From the NCBI GenBank assembly GCA_903933015.1, contig CAIZIQ010000335.1:1-36660 (forward strand): DNA of 36,660 nt. The letters run 5' to 3'. Origin of the DNA: an uncultured Spartobacteria bacterium. Lineage in GTDB: Bacteria > Verrucomicrobiota > Verrucomicrobiia > Chthoniobacterales > UBA6821. Positions 1 through 10,060 of this stretch are shown here, piece by piece. How positions within the stretch are numbered: position 1 is the stretch's first letter; every line of letters starts with the position of its first letter. A program made the translations under genes and the position numbers. A model generated the notes under the pieces. The model was not told the origin of the DNA. It saw nothing but the letters and a program-made list of their open reading frames with translations, and did not search any database.

Positions 1-2
1 AC

Positions 3-1283
3 AAGGGTGTCCAGTACCTCCTTGATGCCGTTGTGGATTACCTACCGAGTCCAATCGATATTCCTCCAGCCAAGGGGCAGAATCCGGACAATGGTGATGA
101 CAAGTTCGCGGTCACCGATGATAACGCTCCCTTCTGCTCGCTTGCTTTCAAGCTCTGGAGTGATCCATTCGTCGGAAAGCTCGTCTTTTTCCGGGTTTAT
201 TCTGGCAAACTGAGCAAGGGCGACACGGTTCTCAATCCCCGCACCGGCAAGCGCGAGCGTATCAGCCGACTCATCCAGATTCAGGCCGACAAGCGCGAGG
301 ATATCGACACCTGCTACTCAGGTGATATCGCCGCCATCGTCGGCATCAAGAACATCACCACTGGAGACACGCTTTGCACCGAGGATGACCCGATCGCCCT
401 CGAGCCCCCCTCCTTCCCTGATCCGGTTATCTCCATGGCCATCGAGCCGAAGACAAAGGCGGACCAGGAAAAGATGGGCAACGCCCTCCAGCGCCTCTCC
501 GAAGAGGATCCGACCTTCCGTGTCTTCACGAACGAAGAGACAGGCCAGACCATCATTGCTGGAATGGGCGAGCTTCACCTGGAAATCATCCGTGACCGCA
601 TGATGCGCGAGTTCAAGGTTGAGGCTAACTCCGGCAAGCCCCAGATCGCCTATAAGGAGACCATTCTTACGGCAGCAGACGGCGAGGGTAAACTCGTTAA
701 GCAGTCCGGTGGACGCGGTCAGTACGGTCATGTCGTTATCAAGATCGCCCCGAACGAAAAGGGCAAAGGCGTTACGATCGAGAACAAGACAGTCGGCGGT
801 TCCATTCCCAAGGATTTCATCCCCGCTGTCATCAAGGGCCTCAACGAGGCTGCCCTCAATGGTGTTGTTGGCGGTTATCCAGTCATCGATGTTCATATCG
901 ATATTGTCGACGGCTCCTACCACGACGTGGATTCCAACGAAATGGCATTCAAGATGGCTGCCATCTTCGCTCTCAAGGATGGCCTCAAGAACGCCAAACC
1001 AATTCTTCTCGAGCCGATCATGAAGGTCGAAGCTGTTACTCCCGAGGAGTATCAGGGAGACATCATGGGTGATCTCAACCGCCGTCGCGGCAAGATCATG
1101 TCGATCGAGACCAAGGCGATCGTTACCAGCGTCAACGCAGAGGTGCCCCTCTCCGAGATGTTCGGCTACGCAACCTCCATCCGCTCACTCTCCAAGGGAC
1201 GTGCTTCCTACTCCATGGAGCCTTCCCACTTCGAACAGGTCCCGGCCCAGGTACTGGCCGCGGTTCTCGACCAGAAAAACTAA
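3..1283 (+). CDS. fusA: Elongation factor G, C-terminal part (5' truncated by window edge)
   Basis: Reading frame is open from the window start ([25 protein letters not shown]...). EF-G domain II-V signatures include [13 protein letters not shown] and the C-terminal [35 protein letters not shown]. Confidence 0.97.
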   Translation, partial: KGVQYLLDAVVDYLPSPIDIPPAKGQNPDNGDDKFAVTDDNAPFCSLAFKLWSDPFVGKLVFFRVYSGKLSKGDTVLNPRTGKRERISRLIQIQADKREDIDTCYSGDIAAIVGIKNITTGDTLCTEDDPIALEPPSFPDPVISMAIEPKTKADQEKMGNALQRLSEEDPTFRVFTNEETGQTIIAGMGELHLEIIRDRMMREFKVEANSGKPQIAYKETILTAADGEGKLVKQSGGRGQYGHVVIKIAPNEKGKGVTIENKTVGGSIPKDFIPAVIKGLNEAALNGVVGGYPVIDVHIDIVDGSYHDVDSNEMAFKMAAIFALKDGLKNAKPILLEPIMKVEAVTPEEYQGDIMGDLNRRRGKIMSIETKAIVTSVNAEVPLSEMFGYATSIRSLSKGRASYSMEPSHFEQVPAQVLAAVLDQKN

Positions 1284-1295
1284 CCCAATAAGAAT

Positions 1296-1607
1296 ATGGC
1301 CGCAGGACAACGCATCCGCATCCGACTCAAAGGCTTCGATTTCCGCCTTCTCGATATTTCGGCTCTCGAAATCGTCGAGACCGCAAAGCGCACGGGATCG
1401 AAGGTAACCGGACCCATTCCGCTTCCGACTCGCATCGAGAAGTTCACCGTCAACCGCTCCCCGCACGTTGACAAGAAGTCGATGGACCAGTTCGAGATCC
1501 GCACCCACAAGCGTCTTCTCGACATCCTCGAACCGACAGCCAAGACCGTGGACGAGCTCCGTAAGCTCAATCTCCCAGCTGGCGTCGACATTACCATTAA
1601 GATCTGA
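1296..1607 (+). CDS. rpsJ: 30S ribosomal protein S10
   Basis: [20 protein letters not shown]...[39 protein letters not shown] is typical S10; 103 aa; first gene of the S10 cluster. Confidence 0.98.
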   Translation: MAAGQRIRIRLKGFDFRLLDISALEIVETAKRTGSKVTGPIPLPTRIEKFTVNRSPHVDKKSMDQFEIRTHKRLLDILEPTAKTVDELRKLNLPAGVDITIKI

Positions 1608-1635
1608 CCCATTTACCCACGAACCCAACCATACC

Positions 1636-2283
1636 ATGAGCATCGGCGTTCTCGGCAAAAAAATCGGCATGACCCGTGTCTACGACACCAAGGGTCGTAT
1701 CCGCCCCGTCACAGTAATCGAGGCTGGAGGCAACCGCGTTCTTCAGGTCAAGTCCAAGGACAAGGACGGCTATGCCGCCGTCCAGGTGGGCTTCGGCGAC
1801 CAGAAAGAGCATCGTATTACGAAGGCCCAGAAGGGACACTTCGCAAAGACCGGATCCTCACCCAAGCGTTTTATCCGTGAATTCCGACTCAAGGACGGCG
1901 AGACTGCTCCCGAGGCTGGCGATTGGTCAGTGACCAACTTCCAAGACGGACAGTTCATCGATGTGATTAGCACATCCAAGGGTAAGGGCTTCCAGGGTGT
2001 TGTCAGACGCTTTAAGTTCGCCGGACAGCCCGAGACGCACGGTTCCATGATGCATCGCCGTAATGGTGCGATCGGAAACCGCCTTACTCCTGGCCGTGTC
2101 TGGAAGAACATGGGTATGCCAGGTCACATGGGTGACGAGCGCATCACAACCCAGAACCTCGAGATCGTGCAGGTCCGCGAGGCTGATGGTGTCATCCTCG
2201 TAAGCGGAGCTGTCCCGGGTGCGAAGGGTACCTACGTGGTGCTCCGCCCCTCCAAGAAGAAATCAGCCAAAGCCTCCAAGTAA
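1636..2283 (+). CDS. rplC: 50S ribosomal protein L3
   Basis: MSIGVLGKKIGMTRVYDTKGRIRPVTVIEAG... and GSMMHRRNGAIGNRLTPGRVWKNMGMPGHMG. Start placed at the internal ATG of ORF 1468..2283. Confidence 0.97.
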   Translation: MSIGVLGKKIGMTRVYDTKGRIRPVTVIEAGGNRVLQVKSKDKDGYAAVQVGFGDQKEHRITKAQKGHFAKTGSSPKRFIREFRLKDGETAPEAGDWSVTNFQDGQFIDVISTSKGKGFQGVVRRFKFAGQPETHGSMMHRRNGAIGNRLTPGRVWKNMGMPGHMGDERITTQNLEIVQVREADGVILVSGAVPGAKGTYVVLRPSKKKSAKASK

Positions 2284-2286
2284 TCC

Positions 2287-2901
2287 ATGAGCGCCACCAT
2301 TCTCACAGCTGACGCGGCCAAAAAGGCCAAGATCGATATCATCGCCGACGGCAAGGGCACCCAGGCTGTCCATGACGTGGTCGTTGCCATGCGCGCCAAC
2401 CGCCGTAGCGGAACCGCCTCCGTCAAGACCAAGGCCACCGTGAATCTCTCCGGGAAAAAGCCTTGGAAGCAGAAAGGCACCGGTCGTGCCCGTGCAGGAT
2501 ACGCAAGTTCCCCGGTTTGGTCCGGAGGTGGCGTTGTCCACGGACCGCATCCCCGCAGCTACGCCAAGAAGACCCCGAAGGCCGTCAAGCGCCTCGCCTT
2601 CCGCAAGGCTCTCAGCGCCCGCATCCTTGCCGGTGATGTCCTTGTGGTTGATTCCTTTGAGATCAAGGAGCCTAAGACCAGTCAGTTTGTTTCTCTCATT
2701 AAGGGATTTCATGGTGGAGTTCGACGCACTCTTGTCATCTCCGCCTCCTTCAGCGAGTCCACCCTCCTTGCCGGACGCAATGTCGCCAATGACTTGCTCA
2801 TGACGGCTTCCGAGGTGAACACCGAAAACCTTCTCGCATTCGACAAGATCATCATTACCAAGGAAGCCCTTGAGGCCCTTGGCAACCGCCTCCAAGGCTA
2901 A
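2287..2901 (+). CDS. rplD: 50S ribosomal protein L4
   Basis: KPWKQKGTGRARAGYASSPVWSGGGVVHGPHPRSYAKKTPKAVKRLAFRKALSAR is the L4 core; correct operon position. Confidence 0.97.
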   Translation: MSATILTADAAKKAKIDIIADGKGTQAVHDVVVAMRANRRSGTASVKTKATVNLSGKKPWKQKGTGRARAGYASSPVWSGGGVVHGPHPRSYAKKTPKAVKRLAFRKALSARILAGDVLVVDSFEIKEPKTSQFVSLIKGFHGGVRRTLVISASFSESTLLAGRNVANDLLMTASEVNTENLLAFDKIIITKEALEALGNRLQG

Positions 2902-2906
2902 TTGCC

Positions 2907-3191
2907 ATGAAAGAAGCCCATGACATCATCAAGAGCGTCCTCGTGACGGAGAAGGCCAGCCTTCTTTCCGAAAAGCTCAACAAGTACGTCTTTCGCGTTT
3001 CAACGACCGCGAACAAGATTGAGATCAAGCACGCAATCGAGACCCTCTTCAAGAAGAAGGTTCGCTCGGTGAATACCTTGCAGGTCGAGGGAAAGAAGAA
3101 GCGCGAGCGTCGTGCTGACTTCGGCCGTCGCCCTCATTGGAAGAAAGCCATCGTGACACTCGCGGAAGGCGAGAAGATCGATATCGCCTAA
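2907..3191 (+). CDS. rplW: 50S ribosomal protein L23
   Basis: [57 protein letters not shown]; correct operon position. Confidence 0.96.
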   Translation: MKEAHDIIKSVLVTEKASLLSEKLNKYVFRVSTTANKIEIKHAIETLFKKKVRSVNTLQVEGKKKRERRADFGRRPHWKKAIVTLAEGEKIDIA

Positions 3192-3226
3192 TTTCCCAAG
3201 ACGCCAAATCCAACGATTCCACGACC

Positions 3227-4066
3227 ATGGCACTCAAAACTTTCCGCCCACTCACACCGAGCCAGAGATTCAAGGCGCTCCCTTCCTTTGAGGAGATTAC
3301 CAAGAGCAAGCCCGAGAAGTCTCTTGTCGAGAGCAAGAAGCGAACCGGCGGCCGCAACAACATGGGCCGCAAGACCTCCCGTCATCGCGGCGGCGGGCAC
3401 AAGAAGAATTATCGCATTATTGATTTCAAGCGCAGTCGCCGCGATGCGATAGCTGATGTCATCGCCATTGAGTATGACCCGAATCGCAGCGCACGCCTTG
3501 CACTCATCCAGTATCCGGATGGTGAGAAGGCCTACATCCTCGCGGCAGCAGGTCTGACCGTGGGTACAAAGGTTGCCGCAGGCGAGAATGCAGAGCCCAA
3601 TGTGGGCAATGCGCTACCTCTTAAGTCGATCCCGCTTGGACTCGCCCTTCATAATGTTGAACTGACCCCCGGCAAGGGAGGACAGATCGTTCGCAGCGCG
3701 GGTTCCCAGGCGATTCTGAGCAACCGCGAGGGTGGATATGCTCTTATCAAGATGGCCTCCGGTGAACTTCGCAAGGTCAATGAAGAGTGCTATGCCACGA
3801 TCGGTCAGGTCGGAAACATCGAGCACATGAACGTTTCCAGTGGCAAGGCCGGCCGCTCCCGTTGGCTCGGCATCCGCCCTCAGACCCGCGGTATGGCGAT
3901 GAACCCGGTCGACCACCCGATGGGTGGTGGACAGGGAAAGAGCAAGGGTGGTGGCGGGCGCCATCATCCGATGAGCCCCTGGGGTCAGCTCTCCAAGGGA
4001 TTCAAGACCCGCCGCAAACACAAACAGAGCGACACGTTTATCGTTCAGCGCCGCAAAAAGAAATAA
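3227..4066 (+). CDS. rplB: 50S ribosomal protein L2
   Basis: [15 protein letters not shown]...[26 protein letters not shown]... and [32 protein letters not shown]. Start placed at internal ATG 3227. Confidence 0.98.
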   Translation: MALKTFRPLTPSQRFKALPSFEEITKSKPEKSLVESKKRTGGRNNMGRKTSRHRGGGHKKNYRIIDFKRSRRDAIADVIAIEYDPNRSARLALIQYPDGEKAYILAAAGLTVGTKVAAGENAEPNVGNALPLKSIPLGLALHNVELTPGKGGQIVRSAGSQAILSNREGGYALIKMASGELRKVNEECYATIGQVGNIEHMNVSSGKAGRSRWLGIRPQTRGMAMNPVDHPMGGGQGKSKGGGGRHHPMSPWGQLSKGFKTRRKHKQSDTFIVQRRKKK

Positions 4067-4072
4067 CATACC

Positions 4073-4351
4073 ATGGCACGCTCACTCAAAAAAGGCCCAT
4101 TCGTGGAGTGGAAGCTCCTCGAGAAGATCGACAAGCTCAACGAGAGCAATACAAAAAAGCCCATCAAGACCTGGTCACGTCGTTCGACCGTCACTCCTGA
4201 CTTCGTTGGCCATACCTTCAACGTTCACAACGGACGGTCGTTCATACCCGTCTTTGTTACGGAGAATATGGTTGGTCATAAACTCGGCGAGTTTGCGCCG
4301 ACCCGTATTTTCAAGAAGCACGGCTCCCACACCGCCAAGGTTACCAAGTAA
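4073..4351 (+). CDS. rpsS: 30S ribosomal protein S19
   Basis: [20 protein letters not shown]...[46 protein letters not shown]. Confidence 0.98.
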   Translation: MARSLKKGPFVEWKLLEKIDKLNESNTKKPIKTWSRRSTVTPDFVGHTFNVHNGRSFIPVFVTENMVGHKLGEFAPTRIFKKHGSHTAKVTK

Positions 4352-4376
4352 ATTCTCAGTTAGAGAGACGCCACTC

Positions 4377-5126
4377 ATGTCCAATCATCGCCATCTTTCA
4401 GCTGCGACTGCCGCCGCCCTTCTTGGGTTGCCGGTTGCGGCTGCGCTTGCCCAGCAGGCGGGTAGCGGCGTTGCTGCGGGTGAGGGAACATCTTCCGTTC
4501 TGCGCGAAAGGCTTCTTATTTCCGAGGCTTCCATTAAGGCGCTCACCGAAAGCCTTGCCATCGCAAACGGCGAGGCTGAGCTTTTTAAGCGTAAGTCCGA
4601 AGATTTGAATGAGCGTGTGGAAGCTCTCGGAATTGCACCTGCCGGCAAGGAGACAGAGATTGTTCGTGACCGCCTTCTCGCTGCCGTCCGAGACCTGCGT
4701 CTTCTTCAGAAGGAAAATGACACGGTTCGCGACCACCTTGTTGCACTCAGCGAATCTGTTATGGAGATGCTCAAGACCACCGAAGGAATCGATGCCAAGT
4801 CGCGCTCCAAGGTGGAGGCAGAACTTCGCTCCGCGGCAGCCGCTTTGCACAAGTCCGATACCGCCGCGGTGAACTCCACCGGACTTACCAGTGGCACGGT
4901 CGTTGATTATAAGCCCAATCTTTCCCTCGTTGTCGCCAACCTTGGTTCCCGTCAGGGAGTGAAGACCGGCATGCCTTTCCAGGTATGGCGCGGTGACCGC
5001 GAGATTGCTTCCGTTCGTGTCGTCGATGTCCGCGACGCCATCAGCGGAGCCATTGTTCAGTCCACTGCCACACCTTCCATGAATGTGCAAGCAGGCGACA
5101 CACTCCGAATCGACACCACACGCTAA
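4377..5126 (+). CDS. Hypothetical exported protein: signal-like N-terminus, coiled coil, beta-rich C-terminal domain; inserted in the r-protein operon
   Basis: MSNHRHLSAATAAALLGLPVAAALAQQAG looks like a signal peptide. It is followed by heptad-like Leu/Glu helices (LRERLLISEASIKALTESLAIANGEAELFKRKSEDLNERVEALG...) and a C-terminal domain GTVVDYKPNLSLVVANLGSRQGVKTGMPFQVWRGDREIASVRVVDV. It sits cleanly between rpsS and rplV. Confidence 0.85.
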   Translation: MSNHRHLSAATAAALLGLPVAAALAQQAGSGVAAGEGTSSVLRERLLISEASIKALTESLAIANGEAELFKRKSEDLNERVEALGIAPAGKETEIVRDRLLAAVRDLRLLQKENDTVRDHLVALSESVMEMLKTTEGIDAKSRSKVEAELRSAAAALHKSDTAAVNSTGLTSGTVVDYKPNLSLVVANLGSRQGVKTGMPFQVWRGDREIASVRVVDVRDAISGAIVQSTATPSMNVQAGDTLRIDTTR

Positions 5127-5134
5127 TTCTACCC

Positions 5135-5581
5135 ATGCAAGTCATCGCCACCCACCGCTACGCGCGCATCTCCGCCTTTAAGGCCCGTGAGGTTACCCGT
5201 GAGATCCAGGGCCTTCCTGCCGTTGATGCCCTCCAGCAGCTTGCCTTCATTCCCAAGAAGGCCGCTCCCCTGATTGCCAAGACCCTCAAGAGCGCGATTG
5301 CCAATGCCGAGCATAACAATAACGTCCGCCCCGAGCTCCTTGTGATCAAGGAGGCTGTCATCGGTGAGGCGCCGACCATCAAGCGCGTCCGACCCAAGGC
5401 ACGCGGCAGCGCGGGTCCCGTCCGCAAGCGCAACAGCCACATCCGTATCGTCCTTACCGACGAGGTGCCGATCATTCGTCGCTCCGACAAGCCCAAGTCC
5501 TCCGGGAAGGGCAAGGCCAAGTCAAAGAAGCCCGAGGTTGCCGCTCCGGTAACCGAGGCACCTGCTGAACAATCCGCCTAA
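5135..5581 (+). CDS. rplV: 50S ribosomal protein L22 with C-terminal Lys/Ala/Glu-rich tail
   Basis: ATHRYARISAFKAREVTREIQG...KTLKSAIANAEHNNN...RVRPKARGSAGPVRKRNSHIRIVLTD is the L22 core. Confidence 0.96.
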   Translation: MQVIATHRYARISAFKAREVTREIQGLPAVDALQQLAFIPKKAAPLIAKTLKSAIANAEHNNNVRPELLVIKEAVIGEAPTIKRVRPKARGSAGPVRKRNSHIRIVLTDEVPIIRRSDKPKSSGKGKAKSKKPEVAAPVTEAPAEQSA

Positions 5582-5614
5582 AACAAGCCGATCACCATCT
5601 AACGAACACCTACT

Positions 5615-6310
5615 ATGGGACAAAAAGTCAACCCCATCGGCTTCCGCCTTCCTATCACTCGCGACTGGACCTCACGCTGGTACGCCAACGAGAAGGAATT
5701 CGCCGATTTCCTTTACGCCGATCAGCAGATCCGTACTTGGCTCAAGAAGAAGCTCAAGACTGCTGCGGTTTCCCGCATCGTCATCGAGCGTGCCTGGAAC
5801 AGTGTCCGTGTCACCATTTTCACGGCCCGTCCAGGAATTGTAATCGGACGCAAGGGCTCCGAGATCGAGACGATGACCAAGAAGGTCTCCGACCTCGCCG
5901 GAGGCAAGCAGGCCAAGATCGATATCATTGAAATTAAGCAACCGGAGATCGATGCCCAGCTCGTTGCCGAGAGCGTTGCTGGACAACTCGAGCGCCGTAT
6001 CGGATTCCGACGCGCCATGAAGAAGGCAATGCAGATCGCCATGGACATGGGTGCCGATGGTATCAAGATCCGTGCCAGCGGCCGTCTCGGCGGCGCAGAA
6101 ATTGCCCGTACCGAAGTCGTTCGCGCTGGCACAATTCCTCTTCACACCCTTCGCAAAACAATTGATTACGGCTTTACTGAAGCTGATACGGTTGCCGGAA
6201 AAATCGGCGTTAAGTGCTGGATCTGCAAGAAGCCAGAGAAACTTCCCGAACCCCGCAGTGCCAGCAACCCAGGAGCCAATGCTCCAGAGACAACCGAGGC
6301 GGTTGCCTAA
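5615..6310 (+). CDS. rpsC: 30S ribosomal protein S3
   Basis: [36 protein letters not shown]...[12 protein letters not shown]...[22 protein letters not shown]. Confidence 0.98.
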   Translation: MGQKVNPIGFRLPITRDWTSRWYANEKEFADFLYADQQIRTWLKKKLKTAAVSRIVIERAWNSVRVTIFTARPGIVIGRKGSEIETMTKKVSDLAGGKQAKIDIIEIKQPEIDAQLVAESVAGQLERRIGFRRAMKKAMQIAMDMGADGIKIRASGRLGGAEIARTEVVRAGTIPLHTLRKTIDYGFTEADTVAGKIGVKCWICKKPEKLPEPRSASNPGANAPETTEAVA

Positions 6311-6344
6311 AACAATCAACGGAACCACTTAAAGAAGAATTGCC

Positions 6345-6764
6345 ATGCCCTTGATGCCCAAAAGAGTCAAGTACCGCAAGACCCAGCGCGGAAGCCGCAC
6401 CGGGACAGCCTCGCGGAATATTAACATCGATTTCGGTGAATTCGGTCTTCAGACGCTTGATCGTGCTTGGATTACCAATACCCAAATCGAGGCTGCACGC
6501 GTTGCCCTTACGCGCAACATGAAGCGCAAGGGCAAACTCTGGATTCGCATCTTCCCCGACAAGTCGGTCACAGCCCGTCCGCCCGAAACCCGAATGGGAA
6601 AAGGTAAGGGGCAGCCCGAATACTGGGTTGCAACCGTGCGCCCCGGAAACATTCTTTTTGAACTGGACGGAATCTCGGAAACCGTTGCCCGTGAGTCCCT
6701 GCGTCTCGCTGCCAACAAACTCCCGATCCGCACCAAGTTCGTCACCCGTCACCACGCCTCCTAA
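6345..6764 (+). CDS. rplP: 50S ribosomal protein L16
   Basis: [86 protein letters not shown]. Confidence 0.98.
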   Translation: MPLMPKRVKYRKTQRGSRTGTASRNINIDFGEFGLQTLDRAWITNTQIEAARVALTRNMKRKGKLWIRIFPDKSVTARPPETRMGKGKGQPEYWVATVRPGNILFELDGISETVARESLRLAANKLPIRTKFVTRHHAS

Positions 6765-6791
6765 ACAAGGCTGACGATCCAGGAACCAAAT

Positions 6792-6995
6792 ATGACTCTT
6801 GACGAAATCCGCGAATTAACGCCTACTGAGCTCTCTTCCCGTAAAAAGGAATTGCGCCAGGAGATCTTCCATCTCCGTTTGCAGCAGCAGGCAGGACAGC
6901 TTGAAAAGCCCCATCTGCTTCGCACTCTGCGCCGCGAGATTGCCAGGCTTGAAACAGTGCTGACGGCGAAAACCAAGGCAACCAAGGCGCTCTAA
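6792..6995 (+). CDS. rpmC: 50S ribosomal protein L29
   Basis: MTLDEIRELTPTELSSRKKELRQEIFHLRLQQQAGQLEKPHLLRTLRREIARLETVL; position after rplP. Confidence 0.95.
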   Translation: MTLDEIRELTPTELSSRKKELRQEIFHLRLQQQAGQLEKPHLLRTLRREIARLETVLTAKTKATKAL

Positions 6996-7016
6996 GCACA
7001 ATAGGCCACCGCACCG

Positions 7017-7304
7017 ATGAACGACACCGCTACTACTTCTAACAAGACTGCCGACGAGAGCCGCTCCTTGCGCAAGACCCGCGTCGGGGAGGTTATTTCC
7101 GACAAGATGGACAAGACCATCGTCGTGAAGACCATCACCCGCGTCCCTCACCCCCTCTTTGGCAAGATCGTCAAGCAGGTGAAGAAATTTCACGTCCACG
7201 ACGAGAAGAACGAGGCCAAGGTCGGAGACCGTGTTTCCATCATGGAGACGCGCCCTCTCAGCCGCCTCAAGCGCTGGCGCCTCGTCGAGGTGATCCGCCA
7301 CTAA
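7017..7304 (+). CDS. rpsQ: 30S ribosomal protein S17 (short N-terminal extension)
   Basis: [75 protein letters not shown]. Confidence 0.97.
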   Translation: MNDTATTSNKTADESRSLRKTRVGEVISDKMDKTIVVKTITRVPHPLFGKIVKQVKKFHVHDEKNEAKVGDRVSIMETRPLSRLKRWRLVEVIRH

Positions 7305-7331
7305 GACCCCAACTTTTAGGAACCATCTACC

Positions 7332-7697
7332 ATGATCCAGATTCGCTCCCGCCTCGACGTCGCCGATAACACCGGCGCACGCATGGCCACCATGATTGGT
7401 GTCATCGGCAAGCGCACCCTCGTTGCTCGCGTCGGCGATGTCATCACCGCCAACGTCAAGGAAGCCGCTACCGGCGGCACCGTCAAGAAAGGTGATGTTG
7501 TCCGTGCCGTCGTCGTCCGCACCCGACAGCCCGTTCGACGTGAGGACGGTTCCTACCTCCGCTTTGATAACAATGCCATTGTCATTATTGACAAGGATCT
7601 CAATCCCCGCGGCACCCGTATCTTTGGTCCCGTGGCCCGCGAACTCCGCGAGAAGAACTTCATGAAGATCGTCTCGCTGGCTCCCGAGGTTCTCTAA
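7332..7697 (+). CDS. rplN: 50S ribosomal protein L14
   Basis: [26 protein letters not shown]...[62 protein letters not shown]. Confidence 0.98.
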   Translation: MIQIRSRLDVADNTGARMATMIGVIGKRTLVARVGDVITANVKEAATGGTVKKGDVVRAVVVRTRQPVRREDGSYLRFDNNAIVIIDKDLNPRGTRIFGPVARELREKNFMKIVSLAPEVL

Positions 7698-7712
7698 TAC
7701 CTTTTTAAGACA

Positions 7713-8066
7713 ATGCCCGCACTTCAGCTCATCAAAACTCACGTCCACGCCGGCGATACTGTCCGGGTCATTTCCGGAAACCACCGTGGTTCCGAAGGGA
7801 AGGTCCTTCAGGTTATCCGCGCCAAGAACCAAGTCGTCATCGAGGGTGTGCGCATGATCAAGAAGCACGTCCGACGCTCCCAGGAACAGCCCAACGGTGC
7901 TATCATCGAGCGCGAAGGCCCCCTTCATATTTCTAACGTCAAGCTGATCGTCAAGGGAACCCGTGAGGGAGCCTCTTCCAAGGCAAAGGCCGATAACACT
8001 ACCAAGGCACCCAAAGCAAAGAAGGCCGCAAAGCCAAAGGCTGAAAAAGCTCCCAAGGCTGAGTAA
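7713..8066 (+). CDS. rplX: 50S ribosomal protein L24 with C-terminal Lys/Ala-rich tail
   Basis: KTHVHAGDTVRVISGNHRGSEGKVLQVIRAKNQVVIEGVRMIKKHVRRSQEQPNGAIIEREGPLHISNVKL, plus tail KADNTTKAPKAKKAAKPKAEKAPKAE. Confidence 0.96.
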   Translation: MPALQLIKTHVHAGDTVRVISGNHRGSEGKVLQVIRAKNQVVIEGVRMIKKHVRRSQEQPNGAIIEREGPLHISNVKLIVKGTREGASSKAKADNTTKAPKAKKAAKPKAEKAPKAE

Positions 8067-8110
8067 TTCAGCAAGGCCCCAATAAACCAACGACCAAAGG
8101 ATACAGAGAC

Positions 8111-8713
8111 ATGTCACTGCCCATTGCCGAACTTCAGAACGAGTACACCACCCGCATTATCCCAGCACTCAAGGAGAAGCGCGGATATAAGAACGTACAC
8201 CAGGTCCCCCGCCTCGTGAAGGTGGTCATCAACACTTCCATCGCTTCCGCTCCCGATGTCAAGGCAGCCCTTGAAATTGCCAAGGATGAGCTTGAGCTCA
8301 TTACCGGCCAGAAGCCCATCGAGACCATCGCCAAGAAGGCTATCTCGAACTTCAAGCTCCGTGCCGGCCAAGCCATCGGTGCCAAGGTAACCCTGCGCGG
8401 ACGACTCATGTACGAGTTTCTGGAGCGCCTCATTAAGATGTCGCTTCCCCGCATCCGCGATTTCCGGGGTGTCTCTAATCGTGCTTTTGACGGCAACGGC
8501 AACTACACCCTCGGTGTCGCCGATCAGTCAATTTTTCCCGAGGTTGAGCTTGATAAGATCAAGCGCAATATCGGTTTTGACATCACCATTGTCACATCCG
8601 CCACTAGCAATGACGAAGCCCGAGCGCTTCTAACCGAACTCGGAATGCCTTTTGCCGGCCGCAATGCCAAGAAGGTCGAGAAAGCCGAAACCACAGAAGT
8701 CGCCGCTGCCTAA
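8111..8713 (+). CDS. rplE: 50S ribosomal protein L5
   Basis: YKNVHQVPRLVKVVINTSIASAPDVKAALEIAKDELELITGQKPIETIAKKAISNFKLRAGQAIGAKVTLRG...RDFRGVSNRAFDGNGNYTLGVADQSIFPEVELDKI. Confidence 0.97.
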   Translation: MSLPIAELQNEYTTRIIPALKEKRGYKNVHQVPRLVKVVINTSIASAPDVKAALEIAKDELELITGQKPIETIAKKAISNFKLRAGQAIGAKVTLRGRLMYEFLERLIKMSLPRIRDFRGVSNRAFDGNGNYTLGVADQSIFPEVELDKIKRNIGFDITIVTSATSNDEARALLTELGMPFAGRNAKKVEKAETTEVAAA

Positions 8714-8721
8714 TAATTTTC

Positions 8722-9120
8722 ATGAGTGCCCTGACTGATCCCATCGCCGATCTGCTCACCCGAGTCCGCAACGCTGTCAGCGTGCAGAAGGATGAGTTCT
8801 TCGTTCCTTATTCCAAGATCAAGAGCGACATCGTCGCCATCCTCAAGCGCGAGGGTTACATCGAGGAGTATGAACTTGATAACAAGGAGAGCCATCCCCG
8901 CATCAAGATTCGCCCCCGCTATGTCGGCAAGACCCCAGCAATCGCGGGACTCCGTCGCATTAGCCGCCCCGGTCTTCGCCGCTATGTTGGCAGTGAGGAA
9001 ATTCCACGCGTGCTCGGTGGCCTCGGCATCTCAATCCTTTCCACCTCACGCGGAGTCCTCTCCGGTCATGAGGCTCGCAAACAGAAAGTCGGCGGCGAAC
9101 TCCTCGCTTACATCTGGTAA
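8722..9120 (+). CDS. rpsH: 30S ribosomal protein S8
   Basis: MSALTDPIADLLTRVRNAVSVQKDEFFVPYSKIKSDIVAILKREGYIEEY...RISRPGLRRYVGSEEIPRVLGGLGISILSTSRGVLSGHEAR. Confidence 0.98.
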   Translation: MSALTDPIADLLTRVRNAVSVQKDEFFVPYSKIKSDIVAILKREGYIEEYELDNKESHPRIKIRPRYVGKTPAIAGLRRISRPGLRRYVGSEEIPRVLGGLGISILSTSRGVLSGHEARKQKVGGELLAYIW

Positions 9121-9134
9121 CCATCCTACCTGCC

Positions 9135-9671
9135 ATGTCCCGTATCGGTAAAACACCCATCTCACTCCCCGACAAGGTCAAGGTCGCCGTCACCGGCAAC
9201 CAAGTCATTATCGAGGGTCCCAAGGGCAAGCTTAATTGGGAGCTTCCCAAGGGCATCACCCTCTCTGTCGAGGGCACTACGGCCAACGTGGTCCGTGCCA
9301 ATGACGACCGCGAGGTTCGTGCACTCCATGGCCTCTCCCGTGCCTTGATCAACAACATGGTTACCGGCGTGAGCGCAGGTTTCCGCAAGGACCTTGAGAT
9401 TCAGGGCGTCGGATTCCGTGCCGCCGTGAAGGGTGATAAGCTTGATCTTTCCATCGGCTACTCCCATCCGGTACTCTTCCCGATTCCTGCGGAAATCAAG
9501 GTTGCCGTCACTGATAATACCAAGATCTCCATCGAAGGCATCGATAAGCATCTCGTTGGCCAAGTGGCCGCCGATATCCGTGCCTACTATCCGCCCGAGC
9601 CATACAAGGGCAAGGGGATCCGCTATGCCAATGAGCAGGTCCGCCGCAAAGAGGGCAAAACAGTCCAGTAA
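9135..9671 (+). CDS. rplF: 50S ribosomal protein L6
   Basis: MSRIGKTPISLPDKVKVAVTGNQVIIEGPKGKLNWELP...QGVGFRAAVKGDKLDLSIGYSHPV...YYPPEPYKGKGIRYANEQVRRKEGKT. Confidence 0.98.
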   Translation: MSRIGKTPISLPDKVKVAVTGNQVIIEGPKGKLNWELPKGITLSVEGTTANVVRANDDREVRALHGLSRALINNMVTGVSAGFRKDLEIQGVGFRAAVKGDKLDLSIGYSHPVLFPIPAEIKVAVTDNTKISIEGIDKHLVGQVAADIRAYYPPEPYKGKGIRYANEQVRRKEGKTVQ

Positions 9672-9695
9672 TCCCAGTAATCCAAGGCTCCGCAT

Positions 9696-10052
9696 ATGTC
9701 CGCCACAAATTCACGCAAACTCCGGCATGTCCGTCTTCGCAAGAAGGTTGCCGGCACCGCCGAGCGTCCCCGCCTCACGGTTCACTTCTCCGGACAGCAC
9801 ATCACCGCCCAGGTCATCGATGATCTTGCCGGTGCCACGCTGGCCAGCGTCAATACGACCGAGGAATCCTTCAAGAAAGACTCCTCCGCCCGCGCCAATG
9901 TCGCCACGGCAATCAAGGTCGGAAAACTCATCGCCGAGCGCGGACTCGCCAAGAAGATCGACAAAGTCGTCTTTGACCGCGGCGGTTTCATGTACCACGG
10001 CAAGGTGAAGGCACTCGCTGACGCAGCCCGTGAGGGAGGACTCCAGTTCTAA
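9696..10052 (+). CDS. rplR: 50S ribosomal protein L18
   Basis: [44 protein letters not shown]...[39 protein letters not shown]. Confidence 0.97.
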   Translation: MSATNSRKLRHVRLRKKVAGTAERPRLTVHFSGQHITAQVIDDLAGATLASVNTTEESFKKDSSARANVATAIKVGKLIAERGLAKKIDKVVFDRGGFMYHGKVKALADAAREGGLQF

Positions 10053-10060
10053 TCATTTCT

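Noticed and set aside
2263-2895. 210-aa minus-strand ORF opposite rplD
   Set aside because: Antisense shadow of rplD; same codon-bias artefact as other long minus-strand ORFs in the cluster.
6816-8117. 433-aa minus-strand ORF opposite rpmC-rpsQ-rplN-rplX
   Set aside because: Entirely antisense to four well-recognised r-protein genes; low-complexity Leu/Asp/Gly composition typical of the reverse complement of codon-biased coding DNA.
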